A stretch of 64,000 nt of DNA from Hyperoodon ampullatus. Its lineage: Eukaryota; Chordata; Mammalia; Artiodactyla; Ziphiidae. This document shows positions 1 through 13,900 of this stretch, piece by piece; the first letter of the stretch is position 1, and each line of letters opens with the position of its first letter. A model generated the notes under the pieces. The model did no database searches. It was not told the origin of the DNA and saw only the letters and a list, made by a program, of their open reading frames with translations. The stretch is taken from the NCBI GenBank assembly GCA_949752795.1, contig OX457062.1, positions 95,097,777-95,161,776 on the forward strand, written 5' to 3'. The translations under genes and the position numbers were made by a program.

Positions 1-385
1 CATTTCTCTGAAAGGGGAAACTCTCTCAACCACCTTCTTCTGCACTTCTGTCCTTCATACACCACAGAGTGCCTTCCTGAAGGAGAGTTTCAATTTTAAA
101 CCTAATAATGTCATTTTGTTGATGAGACCTTGGGATGTGTAAATGGCCCAAAATGGCTACTGTCAGTCCTTTTCCTCTGTATCAGCACAACAGCATTATT
201 TCAGGTGTGTAAATCTGTAATTTGTAAGTCTCCAAATTGTAGGCTGTGCTACAGAGAAGTGACTCATAGATGATCGGCTCCAAAGCCCTTTCTCCTCAAA
301 CTACACTTAGGATTTGGGGATAAGGAGAGTATTGGCCCTCTGAGACCTTGGTATTTTAAGCTTTGTATTTAGTCCCTTCTACCTT
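1..385. other. Upstream flank of CCDC153, no gene seen
   Basis: AT-rich single-copy-looking sequence with no exon-like open frame bounded by splice sites and no recognisable full-length repeat. In the human order the next gene on this side would be CBL, but no CBL exon is visible here. Confidence 0.5.
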
Positions 386-407
386 CCTATGAACACCATG
401 TTTCCCA

Positions 408-421
408 GTTGCCCGGACAAC
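408..421. promoter_or_regulatory. RFX X-box-like motif upstream of CCDC153
   Basis: The 14-mer GTTGCCCGGACAAC is an inverted repeat close to the RFX X-box consensus GTNRCC-N2-RGYAAC, with one mismatch on each strand. RFX factors drive ciliary and flagellar genes, which suits a dynein regulatory complex gene starting about 0.5 kb downstream. A GC-rich stretch and a CCAAT-type GATTGG follow at about 460-497. Function is inferred from motif and position only. Confidence 0.45.
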
Positions 422-770
422 ATGCAGCCTCCAGAAACCCAACCTCCCAGTTCTCAGTCCCGCCCCCGACGGAAATTTGCCACTCTGGATTGGTTCCCAG
501 AACCCAGTCTCCTCCTCTGGCTCCTAGATCGTTGGGCCTTTTCTCTGCCCCTCCTCGTGAGTGGATCACACCACAGGGAGACACAACAGAGGCAAGAGAG
601 GGTCTTGCAGGAAGGAAGAGGCAGGGTAAGGATGATGGGAAGAGGGAAGGGACCAGGTACTGAGCTTTGTTTTCTCTGAAAGAGGATTGCGAGGAATGAT
701 TTCTGTACTTAGAACCTGACCGGTAGAGAGAAACAACTCCATCCTTCCCAGTGGCCTCAGCCTTGCCTAA

Positions 771-813
771 GTTTCCAAGGAAACCAAGAACAGAAGCTTC
801 TGAAAAGTATAAG
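771..813 (+). promoter_or_regulatory. Second X-box-like repeat and TATA-like box, putative proximal CCDC153 promoter
   Basis: GTTTCCAAGGAAAC at 771-784 is another near-palindromic RFX-like site, weaker because both half-sites have a mismatch. It is followed at 808-813 by TATAAG. A transcript starting near 835-845 would run straight into the first CCDC153 exon. The start site is inferred. Confidence 0.35.
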
Positions 814-937
814 AGACGGAGTTGGAGACTAGAACACTAATTCTCCTGGGACTCCTGGTTCAGTCTAGGGGTCAGGAAAGCATCTCCATGTCCAGACCTA
901 AATACGAGTCCCCTCTCTCCCCCAGGACAGCAAGGAA

Positions 938-4565
<3,628 letters not shown>

Positions 4566-4605
4566 CTGTGAGCCTCTAGTCTCTGGGGCCCTCTGAGGTC
4601 CCAGC

Positions 4606-4611
4606 AATAAA
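4606..4611 (+). terminator. CCDC153: Poly(A) signal of CCDC153
   Basis: AATAAA lies 41 nt after the CCDC153 stop codon, followed by a T/G-rich stretch (gctgtctgtatgtag), so the 3' UTR is very short. Confidence 0.8.
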
Positions 4612-5097
4612 GCTGTCTGTATGTAGAACTCAACAGGACTGTGGGCTGTGATTTTTGGCCGAGATGAGTGCCCCTCACGGGAACATCTCAGTTCTGGGTT
4701 TACCCCTTACCCTGAAGACTGAATAAGAAGAGAGAAATTTGACAAGGTCTCAACTTCTCTCCTAGAGAAACTGGGTCCCACCCCTTGAGCCTGAGGCCCT
4801 TTTGGTCACCCTACCCCCACCAACACAAAGGCAACCAGATTTGTGGGGAAAGGCCATTTCTATAATAGACCAACAGTGACATGGCACCAGCTCCCACAAT
4901 CCTAAGGTGCCCAGAGAGGGAAGGGGCAGCCGGTCTCCAAATTCCTGCAATATTACCCAACAGTCCTGGAGTCATGCTTAGGGCGAGTTCCAGGTGGCTT
5001 CAATCCTAGCCGGCCCCACAGCCCACCAGGAAAGGGAAAACTGTGCTTCTCCTCTATTTTACTACAACTTTCTCAGTTCTACTTCATTTCTGGTGAA

Positions 5098-5930
5098 ACG
5101 TGGCGGAGGGAGGTTTCCCACACCAACTAATTCTCCGTAGACACAATTTAACTTTTGTGTTACAATTTAACTCAATTCCGACACTATCTACCTGGAGGTA
5201 TCATCAGATCCCGCAGGTTAAGGGCTCTGTCCCACAGACTGCCCTCGACCTCAAATACCAATCTCCAGTCCAGGTTGTCACTTGTGCTTCTGACCTACTA
5301 GCTATCAATCAGAGGTTCCCACAACCCCCTCCTTGGGTTCAATCATTGGCTAGAGTGATTGAACTCAGGGAAACAGTTTACTTACTAGATTACCAGTTTA
5401 TTATAAAGAACACAACTCAGGAACAGCGGGATGGAAGAGATACACCGGGCGAGGTATGACCATGGAAGCTGCATGCCCTCTCCAGGTGCGCCACCCTCCC
5501 AGCACCTCCACGTGTTCAGCAACACGGAAAGCTCTCTGAAACTGTCCTTTTGGGTTTCTATGGAGGCTTCATTATGTAGGCATGATCCATCAGTCCATTG
5601 AACACTGGTGATTAATTCAACCTCCAGCCCCTCTCCCCTCCCAGGAGGTTGAGGGTAGGGGTGGGGGTGGGGCACTGAAAGTTCCAACCGTCTAATCACA
5701 TGACTGGTTCCCCTGGAAACCAGTGCCCCATTCTCAGGTGCTTTTCAAGAGTCACCTCATTAACAAAACTAGGTGTAGTTGAAAGGGGCTTATTGTCAAA
5801 AACAGAAGACAGCTTTCTCTCTCTTACTACTTAGGAAATTCCAAGGATTTTAGGAGCTCTGTGCCAGGAAAGGGTATGAAGGCCAAACATATATTTCTTG
5901 TTATAAATCACAAAATCATACCACTCATCT
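5098..5930 (-). mobile_element. Old LTR-like interspersed repeat
   Basis: This stretch, between the tail-to-tail ends of CCDC153 and PDZD3, has the look of an ancient mammalian repeat. On the minus strand it opens with a TG-start (tgtgatttataacaag), carries an AATAAA at 5402-5397, and ends near 5098. I recognise the general sequence type but cannot name the family with confidence. The internal AATAAA could also serve PDZD3 read-through transcripts. No intact viral gene is present. Confidence 0.45.
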
Positions 5931-6220
5931 CACGCAGATCTTCATCCTTGGGGCACAGCTCCCAAAGATCCCACATGACTTCCTTTGGAATCAAAGGGGA
6001 GGCTCCCTCATGGGCCCACCTGAGGCCTCTGGCCACACCCTCTTCCAGGAGGTGGGCCCATGGGAAGGGAGGGAGGCCAAGGACTATCCTGTGATTGGAG
6101 GTATCCGGAGTCCCAGAGCTGCAGCTTCTGGTTTAAAGAGAGCATCTCAGCTCCCACCACCTCAGGCTGGAGAGTGGAGACAGGAAAGCTTGGGCAGATC
6201 TGTGCCAGGCATAGGGGGCG

Positions 6221-9200
6221 CTACAGTAGATCTGAGGCTACAGCCCAGTCCTAAGCAGAGAAAGAAGGGAAGAGGTCATTCCGAGACCAGAAGCGTTCCC
6301 TTCCCCTGGGCCCCCCCTCACTGGGATGCCCAGGAATAGGGCTTCTTCCCTGGGTCCTTCTGTCCCCACCTACCATGGCCTAACGTCCCAACCTGAGTGC
6401 CCCACACTGCTCCACCCTGCAGCCTCCGGCTCTGCCCTCTTCTCTGGCTCCCCTCTGTCCTCCTCTGGCTGACTCACAGTCCATCTGTCTCTCCTTCCTC
6501 ACCTCTCCAGACCCTGGGGGAATCCAGGCTTCCAAGCCCTGCTGAGATCTGGCCGCCAGCTTCAGGCATAGGGGTGGCTCCGCCTCAGCCAGCTGCTGAA
6601 GTCTTTCCAGGTCATTCTCTCCGCCCATGGGATACCCGTTCACCTCCAGAATCACATCTCCCATTTGCAGTCCTGCCCGGGCAGCTGAGCCTCCTAGGGT
6701 CACCTGGTGGAAGGAGGGGGATGTAGAGCTTGGAACACCACGGAAAAGTCCGCTGGGTGTACTGAGGCTCTGGGAGGGAAGCAGAGGAAGGCTTGTCAAG
6801 AGGCAAATGATTGAAAAGATCCAAGGTCCCTGGGGCATCAGTCACCTGGGAGATGAAGAGATGAGGCCCACTGGCCACACAGCTGAGTCGGAAGCCATAG
6901 CCACCACCGGGCCCAGGGTACAGGAAGCACTGGCGGAAGCCGTGTGGGACGGTTGTGTCTTCAACTGGTGGGTTCTTGGTCTCAACCAGAGAGGCTGAGC
7001 CGGTATCCTGGGGAGAGTCAGGAGCCTCTGTGCTCTCCAAGAAGAGAAGTGGGGACAAGCGAACCTGGAAAAGAGGAAGACAGGACAAACCCTGCTGCTT
7101 CTCCCCCGACCCAAGCCCTGCTCTCTTCCTGCCCTCTCTCTAGCCCCCGCCCCTCAGCTCGCACCATGTTGAAGAAGCGGTCAGCCTCAGGGTCGACGAC
7201 AATGAGCGAGACGCAGGAGCCCTGCGCCCGGATCTTGGACACTGTCTCTTCATGGCCCAGCCCTTCCACGCTCTCCCCAGCCACAGCCACCAGCCGGTCC
7301 CCAGCCTGCATCCCGGCCTTCTCCGCTGGCAGTCCTGGGTCCACCTCCCACAGGAACTGACCTGGGATGCAGACATCCTCACTGCTCCTTCCCCACAGTG
7401 CCAGCCCAGGCCACTGTATGCACACCGGGGGACTGACCCAGGGCTACACAAGAGGAGGAGGCCCGGGCTGGGGTTCAGCCGGGGCCACCACTTGTGTGCA
7501 CTGAGAGGTGTATATATACACTTGTGTGCCCACCCCAAGGCCCCCCTTCCCTCCCCGCCCCCAGGGCTCTCACTCACCAGGCCGACCGTCAAGGCCCTTC
7601 CCCTCTCGGAGCATGAACCCGAAGCCCTGGGGTCCTTTCTCTAGATGCAGACAGCGGGGCTTGCTGGGCAGTGCCCAGCCCTCTGCCAGGGGTGCAGCCA
7701 GGGGCATTCCCAGCTGGCGACACCGTTCCTCCACCTCTGGCCCTGCCACCAGCAGGGTCACCTGCTTGCCACTCTGCCAAAGCTGTGGGGACCCAGCGGG
7801 GCATCAGCATCAACCACCTGGGTAGGGAGGGCAGAGGCAGGCACCTCCTCACAGCCCCTCTTCCCAGGCCCAGGAATGAGGCACTAGGGAAGGGAGAGGA
7901 GGGCCTAGCACAGAGTGTAAAGGGAAGGATGGTGACAGAGGTACAAGATCGGATCAGGCGATTAGGCGTGTGGAGGAGGAGTCTGCTTCCCGAGGCAGGG
8001 ACCAGGCCCAGAGGGGTGAGGATGGATGGGAAACAGGCGGTCACACCTTCTTGCTGAGTTGGTTGTGCGTGAACTTCTCCACGCTGACCCCATTCACTTC
8101 TAGCAGCCGGGCCCCAGGGGGCACTCCTGCCCGCTCCGCTGCTCCTCCAGTGCTCAGCACTAACCAGAAAGGACCCTGATGTCCTGGAAGCCCAGACAGC
8201 AAGTTTCTGCCTGCTGCCTGCCCAGAACAGGGCTGAGATCCCCCTCCTGACCCCTCCCGAGCTCTAAGCTCACCTTGGGTGATACTGAAGCCAAAGCCAC
8301 CCTCGTCTTTCACTATGTGGCACAGCCGAGGCCGGACCCCTTGGCCGAGAGTGGGACAGAGGTGGGCATCGTTCCCCCACTGAGCTCGGGCCACCTCATG
8401 CACGTGCTGCGCCAAAACCGTCAGCAATACCCGAGGACCGCTGGCCCGGATGCGGCGTATCACCTGAACGGTGGGCACACGCAGCAGGCTTGGGCTGGCC
8501 CCTCTTGCCAGCTTCCCCTCCCTGGAAGCTACACTTTTCACCATGGGAACCAGCTCTCTGGAGGCCTTCATGCAACCATTCGGACCTGGGCATCCCTAAC
8601 TTCTGGGAGATGGGGGAGGTTGAGGCTTGGGTCCTGCCCCCCTATACCCAGGGAGGTGACCAACCGGCTTCTGTCTCCCTGAGGTGCTATAGAATGTTCT
8701 CCTGTACCAGAGGGGTCCCAGCCCAACCTCACCACTGAATAGTCTTCATGTTCCACGACATGCTTGTTCACCCCCAGGATCCAGTCTCCTTCCCGAAGAC
8801 CCTGGCGCTGGGCAGAGGTGCCTGGCTCCACCCTGCACACCACATGCCCAGCCCTGCCCCGCTGCTGCTGCAAGTGGAAGCCAAAACTCCTGCCCTCCTC
8901 TCTGTTCAGCAGATAGAAGCGAGGTCGTTCCAGGCTCCAGAGATCTGGAAGGGGAGGTGGGCGGCAGAAAAGGGGGAGGAGAGGGGACATGACCCAAGTA
9001 CAAGTCACCTTGTGTCTGGCAGACCCTGCCCCTGTGATAGAACACCAGACAGGCTTCTGCCCAGTTAGGTATTGGGCAGGGGGACTGAACGCGGCCCAGG
9101 CAGAGCGGCGGGGACAGCAGGCAACGCTGGGCCCCCTTCCACCTCCACGTGGGTACTCCCACCAAGGCTGTTATCAGAGGGAGACAGAGTGAGTGGTTAC

Positions 9201-9922
9201 CAAGGAGACGGGAAGCTGTGTGGAGCCCTGGTGGCTCTGGGGAAAGGAAACGGTTGCCCCAAGTGGTGGGGGGTTACCAGAGGGCTCGTGGTCTTCAGCC
9301 AGGGAGAGCACAGGATTATCAATGCCCAGTTTGGGGTTAAACTCAAACTTCCTGCAAGGAAGCAAGTCAAGCAGGTAGGAGAAAACGGACATCCGGACTT
9401 GGGTCCCAGGCTCGCCTTGAGGTGCTAATGGCTAATGGCAGCTGAAGAGCTTCCCCACCTTCAATCCCTCCTCCCCTTGTCCCAATCCTTCACAGCACAG
9501 CACTTACGGGGCCAAGGAAGCTGTGTCCTGACGATCTGCTGGGAAAAGAAGGGGTGAGGGGAGGAGAGGTGTATCCTGCCCCCCGAGACTCCTCTTCCAT
9601 GGTCCTTAACTGAAAGGACTTCGGGGAACCCCCAAATTCAGGACTCGCTGCAGAAGGGTCTTCCCTTCCCCTTCCTTCCCCTCCCCGGCCAAGGCCTCCA
9701 GATACGCACAGAAATCTGAGCATATCAGTACAGGGCGTGGACCAGGAAGGCAGACACATCCACCCACTCACCTCTCCCCTCCTGACTTCCAGTCTATTTG
9801 CCTCAGGGCTCCAAGCCCCAGTACCAAGTGTGTCCTGGTCCCAAAGCCTTCCAATCTGCCCTCTGCCCTAAAGTCCCCCCGCAGAGGATTTCTCCTGGCC
9901 TCTTACCTGCAGCTGCCTCCAT
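6221..9922 (-). CDS. PDZD3: PDZD3 / NHERF4 (IKEPP), four-PDZ scaffold
   Basis: Eleven coding exons: 9907-9922 (ATG at 9922), 9508-9538, 9278-9351, 8733-8944, 8274-8463, 8047-8183, 7578-7782, 7165-7361, 6846-7064, 6503-6703 and 6221-6250 (stop TAG). They total 1512 nt and encode 503 aa in one frame, the usual family length. Four PDZ domains are visible by their carboxylate-binding loops: about residues 46-125 (RSFGF), 155-235 (GGFGF), 266-345 (QGFGF) and 397-475 (GYGF), each followed by a 'G-D-x-I/L-x-x-V' segment. The protein is a cytoplasmic scaffold of intestinal and renal epithelium. From family knowledge it binds guanylyl cyclase C and apical transporters. The last coding exon gives only DWAVASDLL. 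All introns are GT-AG. The gene is convergent with CCDC153 and lies about 0.5 kb downstream of NLRX1. Confidence 0.95.
9535..9540 (-). other. PDZD3: NAGNAG tandem splice acceptor, PDZD3 exon 2
   Basis: On the minus strand the acceptor reads ccCAGCAG|atcg. Either AG is compatible with the phase of exon 1, so the product would read MEAAA-A-DRQDT or MEAAA-DRQDT, differing by one alanine. Confidence 0.7.
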
Positions 9923-10060
9923 GGTTGGATCAGCGAGCGAGGCTCAGTGTAGGGACAAGGTCCATCGAAACCAGCTGACCCTCCCACCTACCCCGCCACG
10001 TCCCGCCTCCTCCAAGACGCTGCCTTAGAAGCAGTCGGTAATGGTTAACGGGAGGAGAGT
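9923..10060 (-). promoter_or_regulatory. PDZD3: PDZD3 5' UTR and proximal promoter
   Basis: The region upstream of the PDZD3 ATG holds a GC box (ggaggcgggacg on the minus strand, near 10003-10015) and, at 10037-10049, GTTAACCATTACC. That motif differs at two positions from the HNF1 palindrome GTTAATNATTAAC. HNF1 is a gut and kidney factor, which matches the known expression of this gene. Assignment is by motif only; no CpG island is present. Confidence 0.4.
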
Positions 10061-10425
10061 CTTGTCCTCTGGGGAAGTGTGTATGTCCCTCCTGCCCTAT
10101 TCTTGAGCCCCGACTTTCTCAGGAGACTCTGCTGCCGTCCCAGTTCCCGCTCTGTGCAGAGAAAGGTCACTGTAATTGCTGGGCACTGTAATTCCAAGCC
10201 TGGGATAAGTGTATGAGAAGGGTGACAGGAGCCCTATGGCCCAACATGGCCTACCCCCATGCTGACATCTTGTTCTTGAGCCACCCTCAGGGCCTCTGAA
10301 ACTAGTGCCCGAGAAACATCTGCAACAGATTGTGGTCAGTGGTTTAACCAGAATGACCAAGAACAGTACCCTTTCTTGAAAGCAACAGGCAAAAAAGACT
10401 CCACAGTAGTTGGAAGACACAGCTC

Positions 10426-10431
10426 TTTAAT
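10426..10431 (-). terminator. NLRX1: Poly(A) signal of NLRX1
   Basis: The minus strand reads ATTAAA, the common variant signal, about 520 nt after the NLRX1 stop. It marks the end of a single-exon 3' UTR (10430-10949) and sits only about 380 nt from the PDZD3 promoter motifs. Confidence 0.6.
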
Positions 10432-10949
10432 AGCAGCAAGTCATCACCCATGCCCCTAGGGGCCACCGAGCTTGGGTACCATTGTGGTGAAGGGGAAACA
10501 AGGGTGAGGACACAGCACCAGTGAGAGAGGAAAGTGGCTGCTGGCATCCTGGGTGTCCCAGGGTGTCCCCAGAAAGCATAAAGGCAGGACGCGGAGGCCC
10601 TCCAACACATCTGGATGGTAAGGCCCCTGGCAAGGCCGACAAAAGAAGTGTGCCCCCTGGTGGCACAATCCAAGAGGAGATTGGTGGTGGTGCTACAGGA
10701 CAATGTGGCCACCAAAACGCCACATCTTTCAGTCCTTCCATCCGAAGGGAGGGGAAGCATGTTCCATGACCCTGAAAACTCCAGACCTGGAAGCACTGGT
10801 TAGACACGCCCCAGGAGAGCAACTGCCACAGCTGTGCCCATTCCTTTGCCTCCAGCCCTGAAGGGATCTTTCTGGAAGCGGTAGTGCAAGCTAGGAGGCC
10901 ACAGACAGAAGCGGCTTGGGGCCAGGGGACACACACTGCTGCCACTGTC

Positions 10950-13900
10950 TCAGCTTCCAGGGCCTCCCAGCTGCTCCAGGAGGGCCCTGACCTCACCCTC
11001 CACTCGAAGCAGCTGGGCTTTGCGCCAAGGATTAAGGGTGGCTCCTCGGTTATCTTCCAGATCCCGCAGCAGAAGCTCCAGGTGGCGCCGGACCCGGCCC
11101 CGATCCCAGCTCTTGAGGTTCCGCTGGACTTCACCCAGGATCACTGACCAGTACTCGGACACTGCTGTCCCCTCTGTCAGCGACACCACGACCCGGGCAC
11201 TGCCCTCAGTGGTGCTCCCCGAGTCCCGCAGGGCCTGGCGGCACTCTGAGCTCAGCTCGTTGAAGTAGAGGCTAGCAGGAGAGAGAACAGTAGATGCTGT
11301 TCAGGTCTGAGAAGCAGGGGCAGAGGGTGGGTGGACAGAGAGTAAGGGGTCTCATAACTGTTCCCCTGGCTGTGAAATGCAACAGGGTAAGTGTTTGCAA
11401 TAAGCCAGAGATGCAGGGTGGTGGCCGCTGGGAGGCAGGGATGACGCTAGAATTCAGTGGGACCGGGGTCAATAGAAATGGGGCCACTAGGACCCTAGGA
11501 GAAATGGTGGTGGAGAATCAGGGCAGGGGAAGGGCCAATCACCAAGTGTGGTTGGGGAGATGGGAGTGGAGGGCAAGACTCACTGCAGCAGCTCCAGGGA
11601 AGGGTGCTCCCGGGCAGCCTTGGCTAAGGCCAGGGCCGCTGTGTCGCCAGCGCCGTTGTAGGCCACATTCAGCTCCTGTAGCTGCTGGTTACGGTCTAGC
11701 TGGGCAGCCAGCAGCTCCAGGCCCTCATCCCCAAGGCCCGTGTGCAGCAGAGACAGGTGTTTCAGCGAGGTGTTTCCCGCCAGCCCCTCCAACAGCAGGG
11801 CCACACCCGCCGCCGTCAGCGGGTTGTTGGACAGCCTAGGGCCACAAGCACCCCAAGGTTATGAGGGTCCCTAGCAGATGCCCTGTGCTAAGCACTGGGA
11901 CTTGGGCCAAAATGGTGCACCGCTTGGGGCAGAGACCAGCCTGGATGCAGAGAAATGCAGGCCCAGGAAAAGAGGATGGAGAAACGGGGGTGAGGCTCAC
12001 TGTAGGGGAGGGAGAGTGGGGTGGAAGCCGGCTTCTCCCGCCCCTCCTCCCGCCTTCCATTCTCCTTTGGGACTCCCCTCTTCCCTCTCCCCTTCCTCGT
12101 CACCATGTTCCTTCTTGCTCCTTTTTTCACCCCCTTCCAGCCCCTGCTTCATCCTCTCCCTCCCTCGTCATTCATCTCCCCTTCCTCCAACCCAAAATCA
12201 GGAACCCCGCTTCTGGGTTGCTACTAAATCAGTCAACACTGGGAGCATCTATTGAGTGCCCAGCGTCAGGGTCATCCTTGTGAGGCGACAGGGAAAATCC
12301 TGGGAGGGAATCAGTGGCGTTGTTACCAGGTAACCAGCCTGGGTGTTATTCCACCCCCACCCCAGGCTGATTTTAGCCACGCAAGAGGCTTTCTTAGCAC
12401 CAATTTATTGCTGGTGGCATCTTTCCCCCTGCCTGGCTGCTTGTACTAGACGTCGTGGGGTGGGGAGCGGGTCAAGGTCTACACTCCCGCCTTCTTTACT
12501 ACAGCATGGGTGCGCCTGTTCCAGGCATGTTGGCAGGTGGGGAGCTCACCCTTGATCTTAGCTGGCCAGCAGGATGGAGCCCTCCCCCCAACCCAGGGCA
12601 CTCACCGCAGGGTGGTAACTTGGCACTGGTCATGCAGCAGCAAGTCTCGGAGGTCCCTGCAGGCCTCAGGGCCCAGGCTGTTGAGTTGCAAGCTGGAACA
12701 GAAGGTGGGCAGATAGGAGGTGAGAAACCAAGGAAGGAGTTCGGCATGGAGCCTGCCCACCCACCGGGCCCCTCCCTCGCCATCCTGCCTCTTGTAGTCC
12801 ACAGCTGTGTCCCCTTCTGTAGCTCTTGTCACCTCCACCCGCACCAGATTTCACCCCACCCCCTGGTCCTTCCTCACTCCCTTTGCTTTCCCAAGCACCT
12901 TCTCCTCCACCCGTGCACGAGGACAGGGCCTCACCCCAGCTTCCGGGCACGCAGGAAGACAGGCCTGAGTGTGCGCAGCCCGGCAGGGTCCAGTTGGCAG
13001 GAGGCCAAGTTCACCTCGTCCAGGGCATGCCTTCCACTGCCCAGGACAGCTGCCACCACCGAGCACTTGAGGGGTGTCATGCGCACGCCCGCCAGGCTGA
13101 GCTGGCGCAGGGAGCCGAGCACCTCGGCGGAGAAGCGCTGATTCTGGAACTCATAGTGGAAGAAGAGGTGGTCAAGGAGCTCCGAGGGGGGCAGCACCTG
13201 CCGGCCCAGCTTGCCCAGCTTCTTCTTGATGGCCTGGGCATTCTCCAGGGCATCCAGGGTCTTGATGGGGCAGCCGAGCTGAGCCAGCAGTACCCGGTTA
13301 TGGGCAGAGAGAAGCCCGCCCATGAACATGGGGAAAAGCTCAAAGACCTCATCCTCTGTGGGCTCGTCCAGGTGGCACCGGGGGCCCTCCACACCCAGGA
13401 TACTGGCACCCATCTGGTCCAGGACGTCGTCGTTGTAGTAGTCCTCCTCTCGGAACATCTCCAGCACCATAGCCTGGGCCACTGCCTCGCGGCTCTTACC
13501 TACCACACGCCCGAACACACGTGGAACCACCTGGAAGGGAAGCAGGGTGAGGGCGCTGCAGCCTACTGCGTGCTGTTTAGCCTTCTGGCCTAAGCTTAAG
13601 GTGCAGTCTTCCTGACTGCTCCAGCCTGGTGATCTCCCTTAAACTCGAGCACGATTTGTCCGATCATACTACTCCCCCTGCTGCAGCACCTTCCGTGGCT
13701 CCCCACTGCCCATGTGGAATATAAAACTTTGCATAGGGCTTCCCTGGTGGCGCAGTGGTTGAGAGTCTGCCTGCCGATGCAGGGGACACGGGTTCGTGCC
13801 CCGGTCTGGGAAGATCCCATGTGCCACGGAGCGGCTGGGCCCGTGAGCCATGGCCGCTGAGCCTGCGCATCCGGAGCCTGTGCTCCGCAACAGGAGAGGC

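Noticed and set aside
13783..13815. tRNA-like A and B boxes that might suggest tRNA genes
   Set aside because: All such boxes lie in CHR or Bov-tA SINEs, which derive from tRNA but have degraded cloverleaf folds and SINE bodies and tails.
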